NCBI GenBank assembly: GCA_964412195.1
Contig: CAYPNP010000002.1
Span: 124,001 to 188,000, forward strand
From: CAYPNP01 sp964412195
GTDB lineage: Bacteria; Acidobacteriota; JAAYUB01
Length of the DNA: 64,000 nt
Direction of reading: 5' to 3'
Within the stretch, counting starts at the first letter, position 1. Each line of letters opens with the position of its first letter. Below, one piece after another: positions 49,811 to 58,271 of this stretch. The notes under the pieces were generated by a model. The model did no database searches. It was not told where the DNA came from and was given only the letters and a program-made list of their open reading frames with translations. The position numbers and the translations under genes are program-made.

Positions 49811-50222
49811 CGGCCTCCCCCTCTTCCAGGAATCGCCGCAGGATCAAGGCGGCGGCGACGGCGTGGTCGTCCGGCCGGCGACGGCCGCGGCGGCTGCCCG
49901 ATTCGCGCAGGAATTCCTCCGCTTCCAGGGTGCTGTAGCGCTCGTCGATCCCCAGCACCGGCAGGCCGGTCTTCGCCTTGAGCTGGCGGGCCAGCCGGGC
50001 GGCGCGGGCCGCCGCGGCGCCGGCCTCCCCGGAGACGTGCACGGGGTAGCCCACCAGCAGCGCCTCGGCCCCCTGCTCGCTCGCCAGCCGGTCGAGGGCG
50101 GGCACGTCGCTCCGGGCGCCCCGCCGGGACAGCGTGGACAGCGGGCGTGGAACCAGGCCCAGCGGGTCGGACACCGCCAGCCCGATCGTCTTCTCGCCCA
50201 CGTCCAACGCCAGGTATTTCAT
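49791..50222 (-). CDS. ruvX: RuvX/YqgF-family Holliday-junction resolvase-like protein
   Basis: 143 residues from ATG 50222 (GGAGGAGG upstream). RNase H fold with the first acidic residue in A-L-D-V-G-E-K-T-I-G-L-A, G-Y-P-V near 66, I-D-E-R-Y-S-T near 95 and the last acid in D-D-H-A-V-A-A-A near 121. In E. coli the protein acts in 16S rRNA 5' maturation. It is translated just before mltG with overlap. Confidence 0.92.
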   Translation of the reverse strand: MKYLALDVGEKTIGLAVSDPLGLVPRPLSTLSRRGARSDVPALDRLASEQGAEALLVGYPVHVSGEAGAAAARAARLARQLKAKTGLPVLGIDERYSTLEAEEFLRESGSRRGRRRPDDHAVAAALILRRFLEEGEAVVLARW

Positions 50223-50244
50223 CGCCTCCTCCCGTCGACCGGCC

Positions 50245-50250
50245 ATTATA
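50245..50250 (-). promoter_or_regulatory. -10 element for ruvX-mltG
   Basis: TATAAT on the minus strand, 22 bases before ATG 50222, which would leave a very short leader. Weak -35. Lies back-to-back with the plus-strand promoter at 50278-50306. Confidence 0.4.
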
Positions 50251-50277
50251 CACGCCCGCCCGTCCCGGAAAAATCCC

Positions 50278-50306
50278 TTTTCAGGCCGGGGGCCATCGAG
50301 TATAAT
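50278..50306 (+). promoter_or_regulatory. Sigma-70-type promoter of the S41-like/uppS operon
   Basis: TTTTCA (50278-50283), 17-base spacer, TATAAT (50301-50306). Start expected near 50313, about 20 bases before ATG 50333. Confidence 0.55.
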
Positions 50307-50332
50307 CCCCCCGAATGTCCGCAGGAGGCTCC

Positions 50333-51586
50333 ATGGTAGAACGCGGCAAGATTTCGATCCTCATCCTCTCGGCCCTGGTCGTCCTGTACGTGGTGATCGG
50401 CGGTTTCCTGGGCAAGGTGGTGGCCAAGGATGAGACCTATAAGAACCTGTCCATCTTCAGCGACGTGCTGAAAAAGATCCAGGACGAGTACGTCGAGAAG
50501 CCCAACCTCCAGGTGATGACCCTCGACTCGCTCAAGGGCCTGGCCGAGGGGGTGGATTTCTTCTCCGCCTACCTCAGTCCCGAGGAGTACAAGTTCATCA
50601 AGGACAAGAACCAGCAGCCGGCCGAGGTCGGCGTCGTCCTGTCGCCGCGCACCGGCTACTACCGGGTGCTGCAGGTGCTGCCGGGGTCCCCGGCCGAGCG
50701 CGCCCAGGTCTATCCGGGCGACGTCATCGAAGAGGTCGACGGCAAGGGGGTCGGCGACCAGTCCTATCCTTACATGCTGGCCCTGCTCCGCGGCGAAGCG
50801 GGCAGCCCGGTCAAGCTGGGCATCCAGCGGGGGCGCGACGACGAGCTGACCGACGTCACGGTCCAGCGCGAGGTGGTGGCTCCGCCCCAGGTGGAAGTGA
50901 AGCTGCTGGAGCCCGGGATCGGCTCCATCAAACTGATCCAGATCCACGACCACTCCCCGGACGACATCCGGAAGGCGCTCACCACCCTGGCCAGCAGCGA
51001 GATGAAGGACCTGGTGCTGGACCTGCGCGACTGCAGCCACGGCTCTTCCGAGGCGGCCATCGCCATCGCCGACATGTTCCTGGACAAGGGCACCATCACC
51101 ATCAGCCAGGCGCGGGCCAACACGGAGACGATCTTCGAAGCGAAGCCCGAGACCACCCTGTTCAAGGGCCCGATGGTGACGCTGATCAACGGCTCCACCA
51201 ACGGCGCCGCCGAGATCATCGCCGCGGCGCTGCAGGACAACGGCCGCAGCAAGATGGTGGGCCAGAAGACCTACGGCACCGCATCCACGCAGAAGTGGAT
51301 CGAGCTGGAGGACGGCTCCGCCCTCTACCTGACCACCGCCCGGTTCCTGACGCCTTCCAAGCGCTCCATCATGAACGCGAAGTACAACCTGGCCGGCATC
51401 AAGGCGGACATCAAGTCGCCGCCCGAGGATTTCGCCCTGTCCCAATACATCGACTACGAGCTGTCCACCGGCAAGGAAGCCCACGACTACTACGTCAAAT
51501 ACATCGAATCGGTCTACCAGAAACAGATGGAGAAAGCCCTGGAAGTGCTGAAGGAAGCGGCCGTCCCGGTCCAGGCCGCCGAATAG
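50333..51586 (+). CDS. S41/C-terminal-processing-protease homologue, catalytic residues missing
   Basis: 417 residues from ATG 50333 (AGGAGG just upstream; ATG 50315 in frame is also possible). N-terminal membrane helix (about 8-26), PDZ domain (about 90-185; R-V-L-Q-V-L-P-G-S-P-A-E-R-A) and an S41 domain (195-365). Aligned with Tsp (S430, K455), the Ser position is Gly (G291 in I-N-G-S-T-N-G-A-A-E) and the Lys position is Thr (T316 in T-Y-G-T-A-S); L-Q-D-N-G-R between them keeps register. So it is probably a non-proteolytic scaffold in the periplasm. First gene of an envelope/isoprenoid run; uppS follows 40 bases later. Confidence 0.8.
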   Translation: MVERGKISILILSALVVLYVVIGGFLGKVVAKDETYKNLSIFSDVLKKIQDEYVEKPNLQVMTLDSLKGLAEGVDFFSAYLSPEEYKFIKDKNQQPAEVGVVLSPRTGYYRVLQVLPGSPAERAQVYPGDVIEEVDGKGVGDQSYPYMLALLRGEAGSPVKLGIQRGRDDELTDVTVQREVVAPPQVEVKLLEPGIGSIKLIQIHDHSPDDIRKALTTLASSEMKDLVLDLRDCSHGSSEAAIAIADMFLDKGTITISQARANTETIFEAKPETTLFKGPMVTLINGSTNGAAEIIAAALQDNGRSKMVGQKTYGTASTQKWIELEDGSALYLTTARFLTPSKRSIMNAKYNLAGIKADIKSPPEDFALSQYIDYELSTGKEAHDYYVKYIESVYQKQMEKALEVLKEAAVPVQAAE

Positions 51587-51626
51587 AAGCTCCCGCTCCC
51601 CGTCCGATCGTCGCGACAGGATCGAC

Positions 51627-52400
51627 ATGACCTGGAAAGCCTTTGAAAATCTCGTCGCCCCCGACTCCCCCGAAGGCCACCTGCTGGCGCAGATCGACCC
51701 CGCCCGCCTGCCCCGCCACGTCGCCGTGATCATGGACGGCAACGGCCGCTGGGCCAAGGCCCGCGGGCTGCCCCGGGTCGAGGGCCACAAGGCCGGCGCC
51801 GACTCGGTCAAGGAGATCATCGAGAACTGCGCCCGCCTGGGCATCGAGATGCTGACCCTCTACGCCTTCTCCGTGGAGAACTGGAAGCGGCCCAAGGACG
51901 AGATCGACCTGCTGATGGAGCTGCTCAAGCAGTACATCCGGAAGAACCTCACCACCCTTATGGAGAACGACATCCGCTTCCGGGCCATCGGCCGCATCGG
52001 CGGGCTGGCCCGGTCCGTCCAGATGATGATCCGCCAGGCCGAGAAGAAAACCGCCCGGAACCGCGGCCTCCAGCTCAACCTGGCGCTGAACTACGGCGGC
52101 CGGACAGAGATCGTGGACGCCGCCCGCCGCCTGGCCGCCGAAGCGCAGGCGGGCACCCTGGATCCCGAGTCCATCGAAGCCGAGACCATCTCGGAGCGCC
52201 TTTACACGGCCGGCTTCCCCGACCCCGACCTGCTGGTCCGCACCAGCGGCGAGTCCCGGGTGAGCAACTTCCTGCTCTGGCAGATCGCCTACGCCGAGTT
52301 CCACATCACCCCGGTGCTCTGGCCCGATTTCCGGCGTCTCCACCTCTTCGAGGCCGTCCTCGACTACCAGCGCCGCGAGCGCCGCTTCGGCGGGCTGTGA
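51627..52400 (+). CDS. uppS: Undecaprenyl diphosphate synthase (isoprenyl transferase)
   Basis: 257 residues. V-A-V-I-M-D-G-N-G-R-W-A near 32-43 (catalytic Asp), G-H-K-A-G near 54, Y-A-F-S-V-E-N-W near 80, and the closing R-T-S-G-E-S-R-V-S-N-F-L-L-W-Q-I-A-Y-A-E-F are all canonical. It condenses isopentenyl units to the C55 carrier lipid used for peptidoglycan and O-antigen. Dxr and IspG of the same cluster supply its precursors. Confidence 0.95.
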   Translation: MTWKAFENLVAPDSPEGHLLAQIDPARLPRHVAVIMDGNGRWAKARGLPRVEGHKAGADSVKEIIENCARLGIEMLTLYAFSVENWKRPKDEIDLLMELLKQYIRKNLTTLMENDIRFRAIGRIGGLARSVQMMIRQAEKKTARNRGLQLNLALNYGGRTEIVDAARRLAAEAQAGTLDPESIEAETISERLYTAGFPDPDLLVRTSGESRVSNFLLWQIAYAEFHITPVLWPDFRRLHLFEAVLDYQRRERRFGGL

Positions 52401-52425
52401 CGGAAAGGGGGCGCGCCACCGCCGC

Positions 52426-53232
52426 ATGATCCAACGAGTGCTCTCCGCCATCGTCCTGATTCCGCTGGTCACCGCCGCCGTCTTCCTGGCCCCGCCGCTG
52501 GTGTTCTCCCTCGTGATCGCCCTGCTCGGCGCCATCAATTTTTACGAGCTCCTGCAAATGGCCCGGCCGTCGTGGCCGGCGCCGCCTCCCTGGCTGCCCC
52601 TGGCGGGAAGCGCGGTGGCCGGTTTCGTGGTCTCCCATCCGGTCTGCCCAGAGTTCCGCACCCTCGGCGTGGTCCTCTTCTTCCTCTTCCAGGCCTGCCT
52701 GTCGGTCCTGTACAGCGAGAAGGTGGAGGAGGTCTTCGGGCGGGTGGTGCTGCCTGTGGCCGGCTTCGTTTACATCTACGTGTTTTTTTCGTTCGTCTAC
52801 GAGATCCGCTTCGCCCTGGTGCCGGGCCGCGGCGCCTGGCTGCTGATCGCCTTCCTGGCCATGCAATGGGTCGGCGACACCTTCGCCTTCCTCGCCGGGA
52901 GCGCCTTCGGCCGGCACAAGCTGCGCCCGCTGCTCAGCCCCAAGAAATCCGTCGAGGGCACCGTCGGCGGCCTGGTCGGCAGCGCCGCGGTCGGCGCCAT
53001 CCTGGCCCTGGCGGTCTTCCCGGAGCAGCCCTGGTGGCCGTTCGCCGTCCTCGGCCTCTTCATGGGCGCCTTCGGGCAGCTGGGCGACCTGCTGGAGTCG
53101 CAGTTCAAGCGGGCGTTCGGGGTGAAGGATTCCTCCCGGCTCATCCCCGGCCACGGCGGGCTGCTGGACCGGATGGACTCCCTGCTCCTCACCGCCCCGC
53201 TGTTCTACCTCGGCCTGCGCTGGTTCCTGTGA
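52426..53232 (+). CDS. cdsA: Phosphatidate cytidylyltransferase
   Basis: 268 residues with about seven to eight membrane helices. The CdsA signature S-x-F-K-R-x-F-G-V-K-D-S-S-x-L-I-P-G-H-G-G-L-L-D-R-M-D sits near 225-250. It converts phosphatidic acid and CTP to CDP-diacylglycerol, feeding enzymes such as that at 48090. Classic uppS-cdsA-dxr-rseP order. Confidence 0.94.
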   Translation: MIQRVLSAIVLIPLVTAAVFLAPPLVFSLVIALLGAINFYELLQMARPSWPAPPPWLPLAGSAVAGFVVSHPVCPEFRTLGVVLFFLFQACLSVLYSEKVEEVFGRVVLPVAGFVYIYVFFSFVYEIRFALVPGRGAWLLIAFLAMQWVGDTFAFLAGSAFGRHKLRPLLSPKKSVEGTVGGLVGSAAVGAILALAVFPEQPWWPFAVLGLFMGAFGQLGDLLESQFKRAFGVKDSSRLIPGHGGLLDRMDSLLLTAPLFYLGLRWFL

Positions 53233-53239
53233 CGGGCCT

Positions 53240-54436
53240 ATGAACGAGAACAAGCCCAAGACCCTGGCCATCCTCGGGTCCACCGGCTCCATCGGCCGGA
53301 GCACCCTGGAGGTGGTCCGCGCCCGGCCGGAACGGTTCCGGGTGGCCGGGCTGGCCGCCGGCCGGAACGTCGACGAGCTGGCCCGCCAGGTCCGCGAGTT
53401 CCGTCCCGCGGCCGTTTCGGTGGCGGACGCCCTCTGCCGGTCCGAGCTGGCGGAGCGGCTGCGCGTGGACGGCTTCGATCCGGCCGGCGTGGAGATCGGC
53501 GTCGGCCCCGACGGCGCCCGCGCCGTCGCCACGCAGCCGGCGGTGGACATGGTGGTGGCCGCCATGGTGGGCGTCTCGGGCCTGGCCCCCACCTGCGCCG
53601 CGATCCGGGCCGGCAAGCACATCGCCCTGGCCAACAAGGAGACGCTGGTCGCCGCCGGCCACCTGGTCATGGCGGCCGTCGCGGAACGCGGCGTGTGCCT
53701 GCTGCCCGTGGACAGCGAGCACAACGCCATCTTCCAGTGCCTGCACGGCGAGGACCGCGGGACCGTCCGCCGGATCTGGCTGACGGCCTCCGGCGGCCCG
53801 TTCCTGCGCCGGCCCGCGGAGGAGTTCGCGGCGATCACCCCCGACGACGCCCTCCGGCACCCCACCTGGCGGATGGGGCCCAAGGTCACCATCGACTCGG
53901 CCACCCTGATGAACAAGGGGCTCGAGGTGATCGAGGCCCACTGGCTGTTCGGCCTGCCCCCCGACGCCATCCGGGTGGCGGTCCACCCGCAGTCGACCAT
54001 CCACTCCATGGTGGAGTTCGTTGACGGGTCGATCCTGGCCCAGCTGGGCGTCACCGACATGAAGCTGCCCATCGCCTATGCGCTCCACTACCCCGAGCGC
54101 CGGGCGACCCCCACGGCGGAGCTGGACCTCTTCCGCCTCCGCGCGCTGGAATTCATGGAACCGGATGTCGCGCGTTTCCGCTGCCTGCCGCTGGCGTACG
54201 AGGCCCTGCGGCACGGCGGCACCGCCCCGGCCGTGCTGAACGCGGCCAACGAGATCGCCGTGGAGGCCTTCCTCGGCCGGCTGATCGGCTTCCCGGACAT
54301 CCCGGAAATCATCCGGCGAACCCTGGACGCCGTGATTCCGACGCCGTGCGGCAGCATCGAAGAGCTTCTCGAACTGGACGCAAAGTCCCGTAGCGAGGCC
54401 AAGCGGATCGTCAACACCCTATCCCACGACAGGTGA
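53240..54436 (+). CDS. dxr: 1-deoxy-D-xylulose 5-phosphate reductoisomerase
   Basis: 398 residues. NADPH-binding G-S-T-G-S-I-G near 12-18, A-N-K-E-T-L-V near 131, metal site in D-S-E-H-N-A-I-F near 157, K-V-T-I-D-S-A-T-L-M-N-K-G near 215, and H-P-Q-S-T-I-H-S-M near 250. It makes 2-C-methylerythritol 4-phosphate, the committed step of the MEP pathway. Its end overlaps the rseP GTG start. Confidence 0.96.
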   Translation: MNENKPKTLAILGSTGSIGRSTLEVVRARPERFRVAGLAAGRNVDELARQVREFRPAAVSVADALCRSELAERLRVDGFDPAGVEIGVGPDGARAVATQPAVDMVVAAMVGVSGLAPTCAAIRAGKHIALANKETLVAAGHLVMAAVAERGVCLLPVDSEHNAIFQCLHGEDRGTVRRIWLTASGGPFLRRPAEEFAAITPDDALRHPTWRMGPKVTIDSATLMNKGLEVIEAHWLFGLPPDAIRVAVHPQSTIHSMVEFVDGSILAQLGVTDMKLPIAYALHYPERRATPTAELDLFRLRALEFMEPDVARFRCLPLAYEALRHGGTAPAVLNAANEIAVEAFLGRLIGFPDIPEIIRRTLDAVIPTPCGSIEELLELDAKSRSEAKRIVNTLSHDR

Positions 54437-55764
54437 CAGCACCCATGGACATCCTGATCAACACCCTGTCCTTCGTCCTGATCCTCGGGATCATGATCTT
54501 TCTGCACGAGCTGGGGCACTTCGTGGTCGCGCGGCTGTTCCGGATCCGCGTCGAGGTGTTTTCCCTCGGCTTCGGCAAGCGGTTGTGGGGAGTGGAGCGC
54601 GGCGGCGTCGACTACCGCATCAGCGCCATCCCCTTGGGCGGCTACGTCAAGATGGCCGGAGAGCACATCGGCGAGGAACGCGACGGCGGCCCCGACGAGT
54701 TCCTCTCGCGCCCCCGCTGGCAGCGGATGCTGGTCATGCTGGCCGGCCCCGCCATGAACTTCCTGCTGGCCTTCTGCCTGCTCACCGCCAACTACACCAT
54801 CGGCGTGGAGATGCCCGATTTCTACCGGCAGCCGGCCCGGGTCGGCTTCGCGGTAGAAGGCTCCCCCGCGGCCAAGGCCGGGCTCCAGGCGGGGGACGAG
54901 ATCCTCTCCCTGGGCGGCCAGCCGGTCAAGGACTGGGCGGACCTCCAGATGATCTCCATCTCCTTCTCCCGGCAGACGGTGCCCCTGGTCTTCCGACGGG
55001 ACGGGCAGACGCTGACCCGGAGCATGGCCCTGGGCGAAACCCTGATGGACCCGTCCGAGATCACCGGCATCATGCCCTTCATCCCGGCCCGCATCAAGAC
55101 GGTGTCGCCCGGTTTTCCGGCAGAGCAAATCGGCCTGCGTCCGGGCGACATCATCGAAAAGATCACCGCAGAGGGGCAGACCGCACGGGGGTACATCGAG
55201 ATCTCCCGCCTCATCCAGGGCGAGACCGGCAAGCCGATGCGCCTGCAGGTCCTCCGGGACGGCCGGGCCGTGGATCTGGAAGCCGTGCCGGTGCAGGCCA
55301 AGGAAGGGCCGAAGCGCGGCGTCCTCGGATTCACCATCGACATCGGCACCATCGAGGAGAAATACGGCCTCCTGGAAGCGATGGGACGCTCGCTGCGGGA
55401 GAATTACAACTTCGTGGTCCTGACCTGCAAGATCCTCGGCAAGGTCGTCACCGGGCACCTGTCCTTCCGCCAGTTCTCCGGGCCCATCGGCATCGCCCAG
55501 GCGTCCGGCGAGGCGGTGCGGACCCTGAAGATCACGGTCGTGTTCAGCTTCATGGCCCTGGTCAGCATGAACCTGGCGGTGTTGAACCTGCTCCCCATCC
55601 CGGTGCTGGACGGCGGCATGATCTTCCTGCTGCTGATCGAGATGGCCATCCGGCGCGACCTGCCCCTCCGGCTGAAGGAGCGGGCCATCTGGGTCGGCTT
55701 CGTCCTCCTGGTGGCGCTGATGGCGGTCGTCATCTTCTTCGACCTGCTGAAAGTATTCGGTTGA
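54433..55764 (+). CDS. rseP: Site-2 (intramembrane) zinc metalloprotease RseP
   Basis: 443 residues. Zinc motif H-E-L-G-H in the first membrane helix (about 25-29), two PDZ domains (about 120-200 and 205-285; G-S-P-A-A-K-A-G-L-Q-A-G-D-E-I and P-A-E-Q-I-G-L-R-P-G-D-I), and the second-site block N-L-L-P-I-P-V-L-D-G-G-M (about 390-401) with the third zinc ligand Asp. It cleaves anti-sigma factors or signal peptide remnants within the membrane. Start GTG 54433 (GTGA overlap with dxr) or ATG 54445. Confidence 0.94.
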   Translation: MTAPMDILINTLSFVLILGIMIFLHELGHFVVARLFRIRVEVFSLGFGKRLWGVERGGVDYRISAIPLGGYVKMAGEHIGEERDGGPDEFLSRPRWQRMLVMLAGPAMNFLLAFCLLTANYTIGVEMPDFYRQPARVGFAVEGSPAAKAGLQAGDEILSLGGQPVKDWADLQMISISFSRQTVPLVFRRDGQTLTRSMALGETLMDPSEITGIMPFIPARIKTVSPGFPAEQIGLRPGDIIEKITAEGQTARGYIEISRLIQGETGKPMRLQVLRDGRAVDLEAVPVQAKEGPKRGVLGFTIDIGTIEEKYGLLEAMGRSLRENYNFVVLTCKILGKVVTGHLSFRQFSGPIGIAQASGEAVRTLKITVVFSFMALVSMNLAVLNLLPIPVLDGGMIFLLLIEMAIRRDLPLRLKERAIWVGFVLLVALMAVVIFFDLLKVFG

Positions 55765-55772
55765 GGCAGCCC

Positions 55773-56873
55773 ATGAGCATTGTTCGTCGTCCGGCGCGGC
55801 CGGTGCGGGTGGGAGGCGTGGCCATCGGCGGCGGCGCCCCGGTGGCGGTGCAGTCCATGACCAACACGCCCACCCGCGACGCGGACGCCACCCTGGCCCA
55901 GATCCGGCGGCTGGCCGAGGCCGGCTGCGACCTGGTGCGGGTGGCGGTGCCCGACCGCGCAGCCGCCGACGTCCTGCCCCGCATCGTCGCGGAGGCCGGC
56001 CTGCCCGTGGTGGCCGACATCCACTTCGACCACCGCCTGGCGCTGGCCGCCCTCGAAGCGGGCGTGCACAAGCTCCGCATCAATCCCGGCAACATCGGCT
56101 CCCCCGAGAAGGTCCGGGCGGTGGTGGAGGCGGCCGCCCGGCGCGGTGTGCCCATCCGCATCGGCGTCAACGCCGGCTCGCTGGAGAAGGACCTGCTGCG
56201 CCGCCACGGCCACCCGACCGCCGAGGCCATGGTGGAGAGCGCCCTGCGCCACGTGGCCCTGCTGGAGGAGCTGGATTTCCATGACATCGTGATCTCGCTG
56301 AAGGCCTCCGACATTCCCATGACGGTGGCCGCCTACCGGAAAATGGCCGCCGCCGCGGACTACCCGCTGCACCTGGGAATCACGGAGGCGGGCACGTTCC
56401 TGTCCGGCACCGTGGCCTCGTCCATCGGCATCGGGGCGCTGCTGCTGGAGGGAATCGGCGACACGATCCGCGTCTCCCTGACCGCGCCGCCCGAGGAGGA
56501 GGTCCGGGTCGGCTTCGAGATCCTCAAGGTGCTGGAGCTGCGCCTGCGGGGGCCGCGGTTCATCTCCTGCCCCTCCTGCAGCCGGACGGCAGTGGACCTG
56601 ATCGCCGTGGCCGAGGCGGTGGAGCGCGAGCTGGCGGACCTGACGGCACCCATCAAGATCGCCGTCATGGGCTGCGAAGTGAACGGCCCCGGTGAGGCGG
56701 CCGAGGCCGACATCGGCATGGCCTGCGGCCAGAAGGCCTCGCTGGTCATCCGGAAGGGGCAGGTCGTCAAGCGCATCCCGAACACGAACCTGGTGGCTGA
56801 TTTCTGCGCCGAGGTCCGCCGCTTCGTCGCCGAGGCAGAGCCGGATTCACCACAAAGGCAAAAAGGGCACTAA
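55773..56873 (+). CDS. ispG: 4-hydroxy-3-methylbut-2-en-1-yl diphosphate synthase
   Basis: 366 residues from ATG 55773. V-Q-S-M-T-N-T-P-T near 26-34, A-D-I-H-F-D near 84, R-I-N-P-G-N-I-G near 104, and the [4Fe-4S] ligands in S-C-P-S-C-S-R-T and M-G-C-E-V-N-G-P-G-E. It performs the penultimate MEP-pathway step. The last ten residues (D-S-P-Q-R-Q-K-G-H) and the stop are encoded by an intergenic repeat of the TTCACCACAAAGGCAAAAAG type, as happens at the end of cca. Confidence 0.95.
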   Translation: MSIVRRPARPVRVGGVAIGGGAPVAVQSMTNTPTRDADATLAQIRRLAEAGCDLVRVAVPDRAAADVLPRIVAEAGLPVVADIHFDHRLALAALEAGVHKLRINPGNIGSPEKVRAVVEAAARRGVPIRIGVNAGSLEKDLLRRHGHPTAEAMVESALRHVALLEELDFHDIVISLKASDIPMTVAAYRKMAAAADYPLHLGITEAGTFLSGTVASSIGIGALLLEGIGDTIRVSLTAPPEEEVRVGFEILKVLELRLRGPRFISCPSCSRTAVDLIAVAEAVERELADLTAPIKIAVMGCEVNGPGEAAEADIGMACGQKASLVIRKGQVVKRIPNTNLVADFCAEVRRFVAEAEPDSPQRQKGH

Positions 56874-57040
56874 GAGGAATCCAATTAAGGGGTGTCTTTC
56901 TGAGTAAGATCCCGGTGATTTTCTCAGTCGATTTGGGCAAGATGGCTGGATCGCCGTTTCGCCGTCTCGCCGTTTCGCCGATTCCCTCTCTTTCTGGCTC
57001 GCCGTTTCGCCGTTTCGCCGTTTCGCCGTTTCCTTCCATC
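56847..57040. repeat. Repeat tract after ispG: CACCACAAAGGC unit and 'TCGCCGTTTCGCCGTTTC' array
   Basis: TTCACCACAAAGGCAAAAAGGGCACTAAGAGG (56847-56878) overlaps the ispG stop. TCGCCGTTTCGCCGTCTCGCCGTTTCGCCGA (about 56951-56981) and GCTCGCCGTTTCGCCGTTTCGCCGTTTCGCCGTTTC (about 56997-57032) are nine- or seven-base tandem units with no unique spacers, hence not CRISPR. Confidence 0.6.
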
Positions 57041-57069
57041 GCCCACCCATATCTCTCGGAGCACCGATC

Positions 57070-57519
57070 ATGCGGGCGGTGATCCAACGGGTGAGCCGGG
57101 CCGAGGTGCGGATCGGCGGACGGGTCGCCGGCGCCATCGGCCCGGGGATCCTCCTGCTGCTGGGCATCGGGCGCGACGATACCCTCGTCGACGCCGAGCA
57201 CATCCTCAAGAAGGCCTGGGAGCTGCGCATCTTCCCGGACGACGAGGGGAAGATGAACCGCTCGGTGGTCGAGGCGGGCGGCTCGCTGCTGGTGGTGTCC
57301 CAGTTCACCCTGTTCGGCGACTGCCGCAAGGGCCGGCGTCCCTCCTACTCTGATGCCATGGAGCCGGCCGCCGCCCAGCGCCTGTACGAAGAGTTCATGC
57401 GCCTGGCCGCGTCCGGGCCGGTCCCGGTGGCCGGCGGCGAGTTCCAGGCCATGATGGACGTCGAGCTGGTCAACGACGGCCCGGTCACCCTCCTCCTGGA
57501 CAGCCGCAGGCAATTCTGA
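57070..57519 (+). CDS. dtd: D-aminoacyl-tRNA deacylase
   Basis: 149 residues, normal family length. M-R-A-V-I-Q-R-V start, catalytic-pocket motif S-Q-F-T-L near 78-82 followed by K-G-R-R-P-S-Y, and the cross-subunit motif N-D-G-P-V-T-L-L-L-D-S near 136-146. It frees tRNA of D-amino acids (and glycine mischarged on tRNA-Ala). Last gene of the plus-strand run that starts at 50333. Confidence 0.94.
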   Translation: MRAVIQRVSRAEVRIGGRVAGAIGPGILLLLGIGRDDTLVDAEHILKKAWELRIFPDDEGKMNRSVVEAGGSLLVVSQFTLFGDCRKGRRPSYSDAMEPAAAQRLYEEFMRLAASGPVPVAGGEFQAMMDVELVNDGPVTLLLDSRRQF

Positions 57520-57767
57520 CCTCGCCCATACGCCGAACGAACACCAGAATGAAATGGTGCCGGACTCTGTTTCAGCCCGGACACCGGTAGGCGGTCAGTA
57601 CCGGCAAGCGTCAGCTGCCGGCGGGCCGCTTGACTCAACTGGCGGAGACGATTCGCATCCTCAAGATGATCTGATAGTTGAGTGACATCCCGCGCCGAGG
57701 GCTGACGCCTCTCGGTACTGACTATCACCGCCGCCCTTATCGATCCAGCTGTGGTACATTTTCTAAT

Positions 57768-58110
57768 AATGCAATGGTGACAAGCTCTGTCACGATCCAG
57801 CATCTGTCATAATCTGGCGAGATTGGAGCGCCGACTTCCAGCCGACATGTGCCCCGGGTCCGCCGGTCCCGGAACACGGTTTGGATCATCAACACAAGTG
57901 CGGGGCTGGTGCCAGGCTCCATCACAATTCATCACAATTCATGGGGATCACTTCCCGGTGTGACCGTTCCCAAGTTTCCCTTCTTTTTGTGGCAAAGCCT
58001 GACACCATCACTTGTGACACCATCGCTTGTTTGTGACAGAGCCTGACACCATCTCTTGGCACCATTCCTTACTTATCCGGATTGAACGCCGGTTGTGACG
58101 AAGCCTGGCA
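57768..58110. repeat. Cluster of 'GTGACAGAGCCTGACACCATC' repeats
   Basis: Units in both orientations: GGTGACAAGCTCTGTCACGATC (about 57776), GTGCCAGGCTCCATCACAATTCATCACAATTC (about 57909), GTGGCAAAGCCTGACACCATCACTTGTGACACCATC (about 57990), TTGTGACAGAGCCTGACACCATCTCTTGGCACCATTCCTTA (about 58030), TTGTGACGAAGCCTGGCACCATTCCTTA (about 58092). The same family occurs at 32170-32250. The gap 57520-58235 also holds a GCCGAGGGCTGACGCCTCTCGG hairpin (about 57695); no gene seen. Confidence 0.6.
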
Positions 58111-58271
58111 CCATTCCTTATCCCCTTGGGAGGGGATAATCCCGCGTTCACACCGGAGCATGCCCAGTTTTTCCTTGATTCCCCAATCCATCCCGGTTAT
58201 CTTCCAAGTATGCTGACATTTTAATATTTCAAAGTTTGTTTATTTTCAGGAGGATTCGCACAGGGAAACTG

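Noticed and set aside
54585..55772. Long open extension upstream of ispG (frame through rseP)
   Set aside because: Arg/Pro/Gly-rich shadow of rseP; IspG homology begins at ATG 55773.
56951..57032. TCGCCGTTTCGCCGTTTC array as a CRISPR
   Set aside because: Units are directly adjacent with no unique spacers and no cas genes are nearby; it is a simple tandem repeat.
57520..58235. Search for a tRNA or small RNA gene in the long gap before the porin
   Set aside because: No cloverleaf-like arms or CCA end found; the region is explained by repeats.
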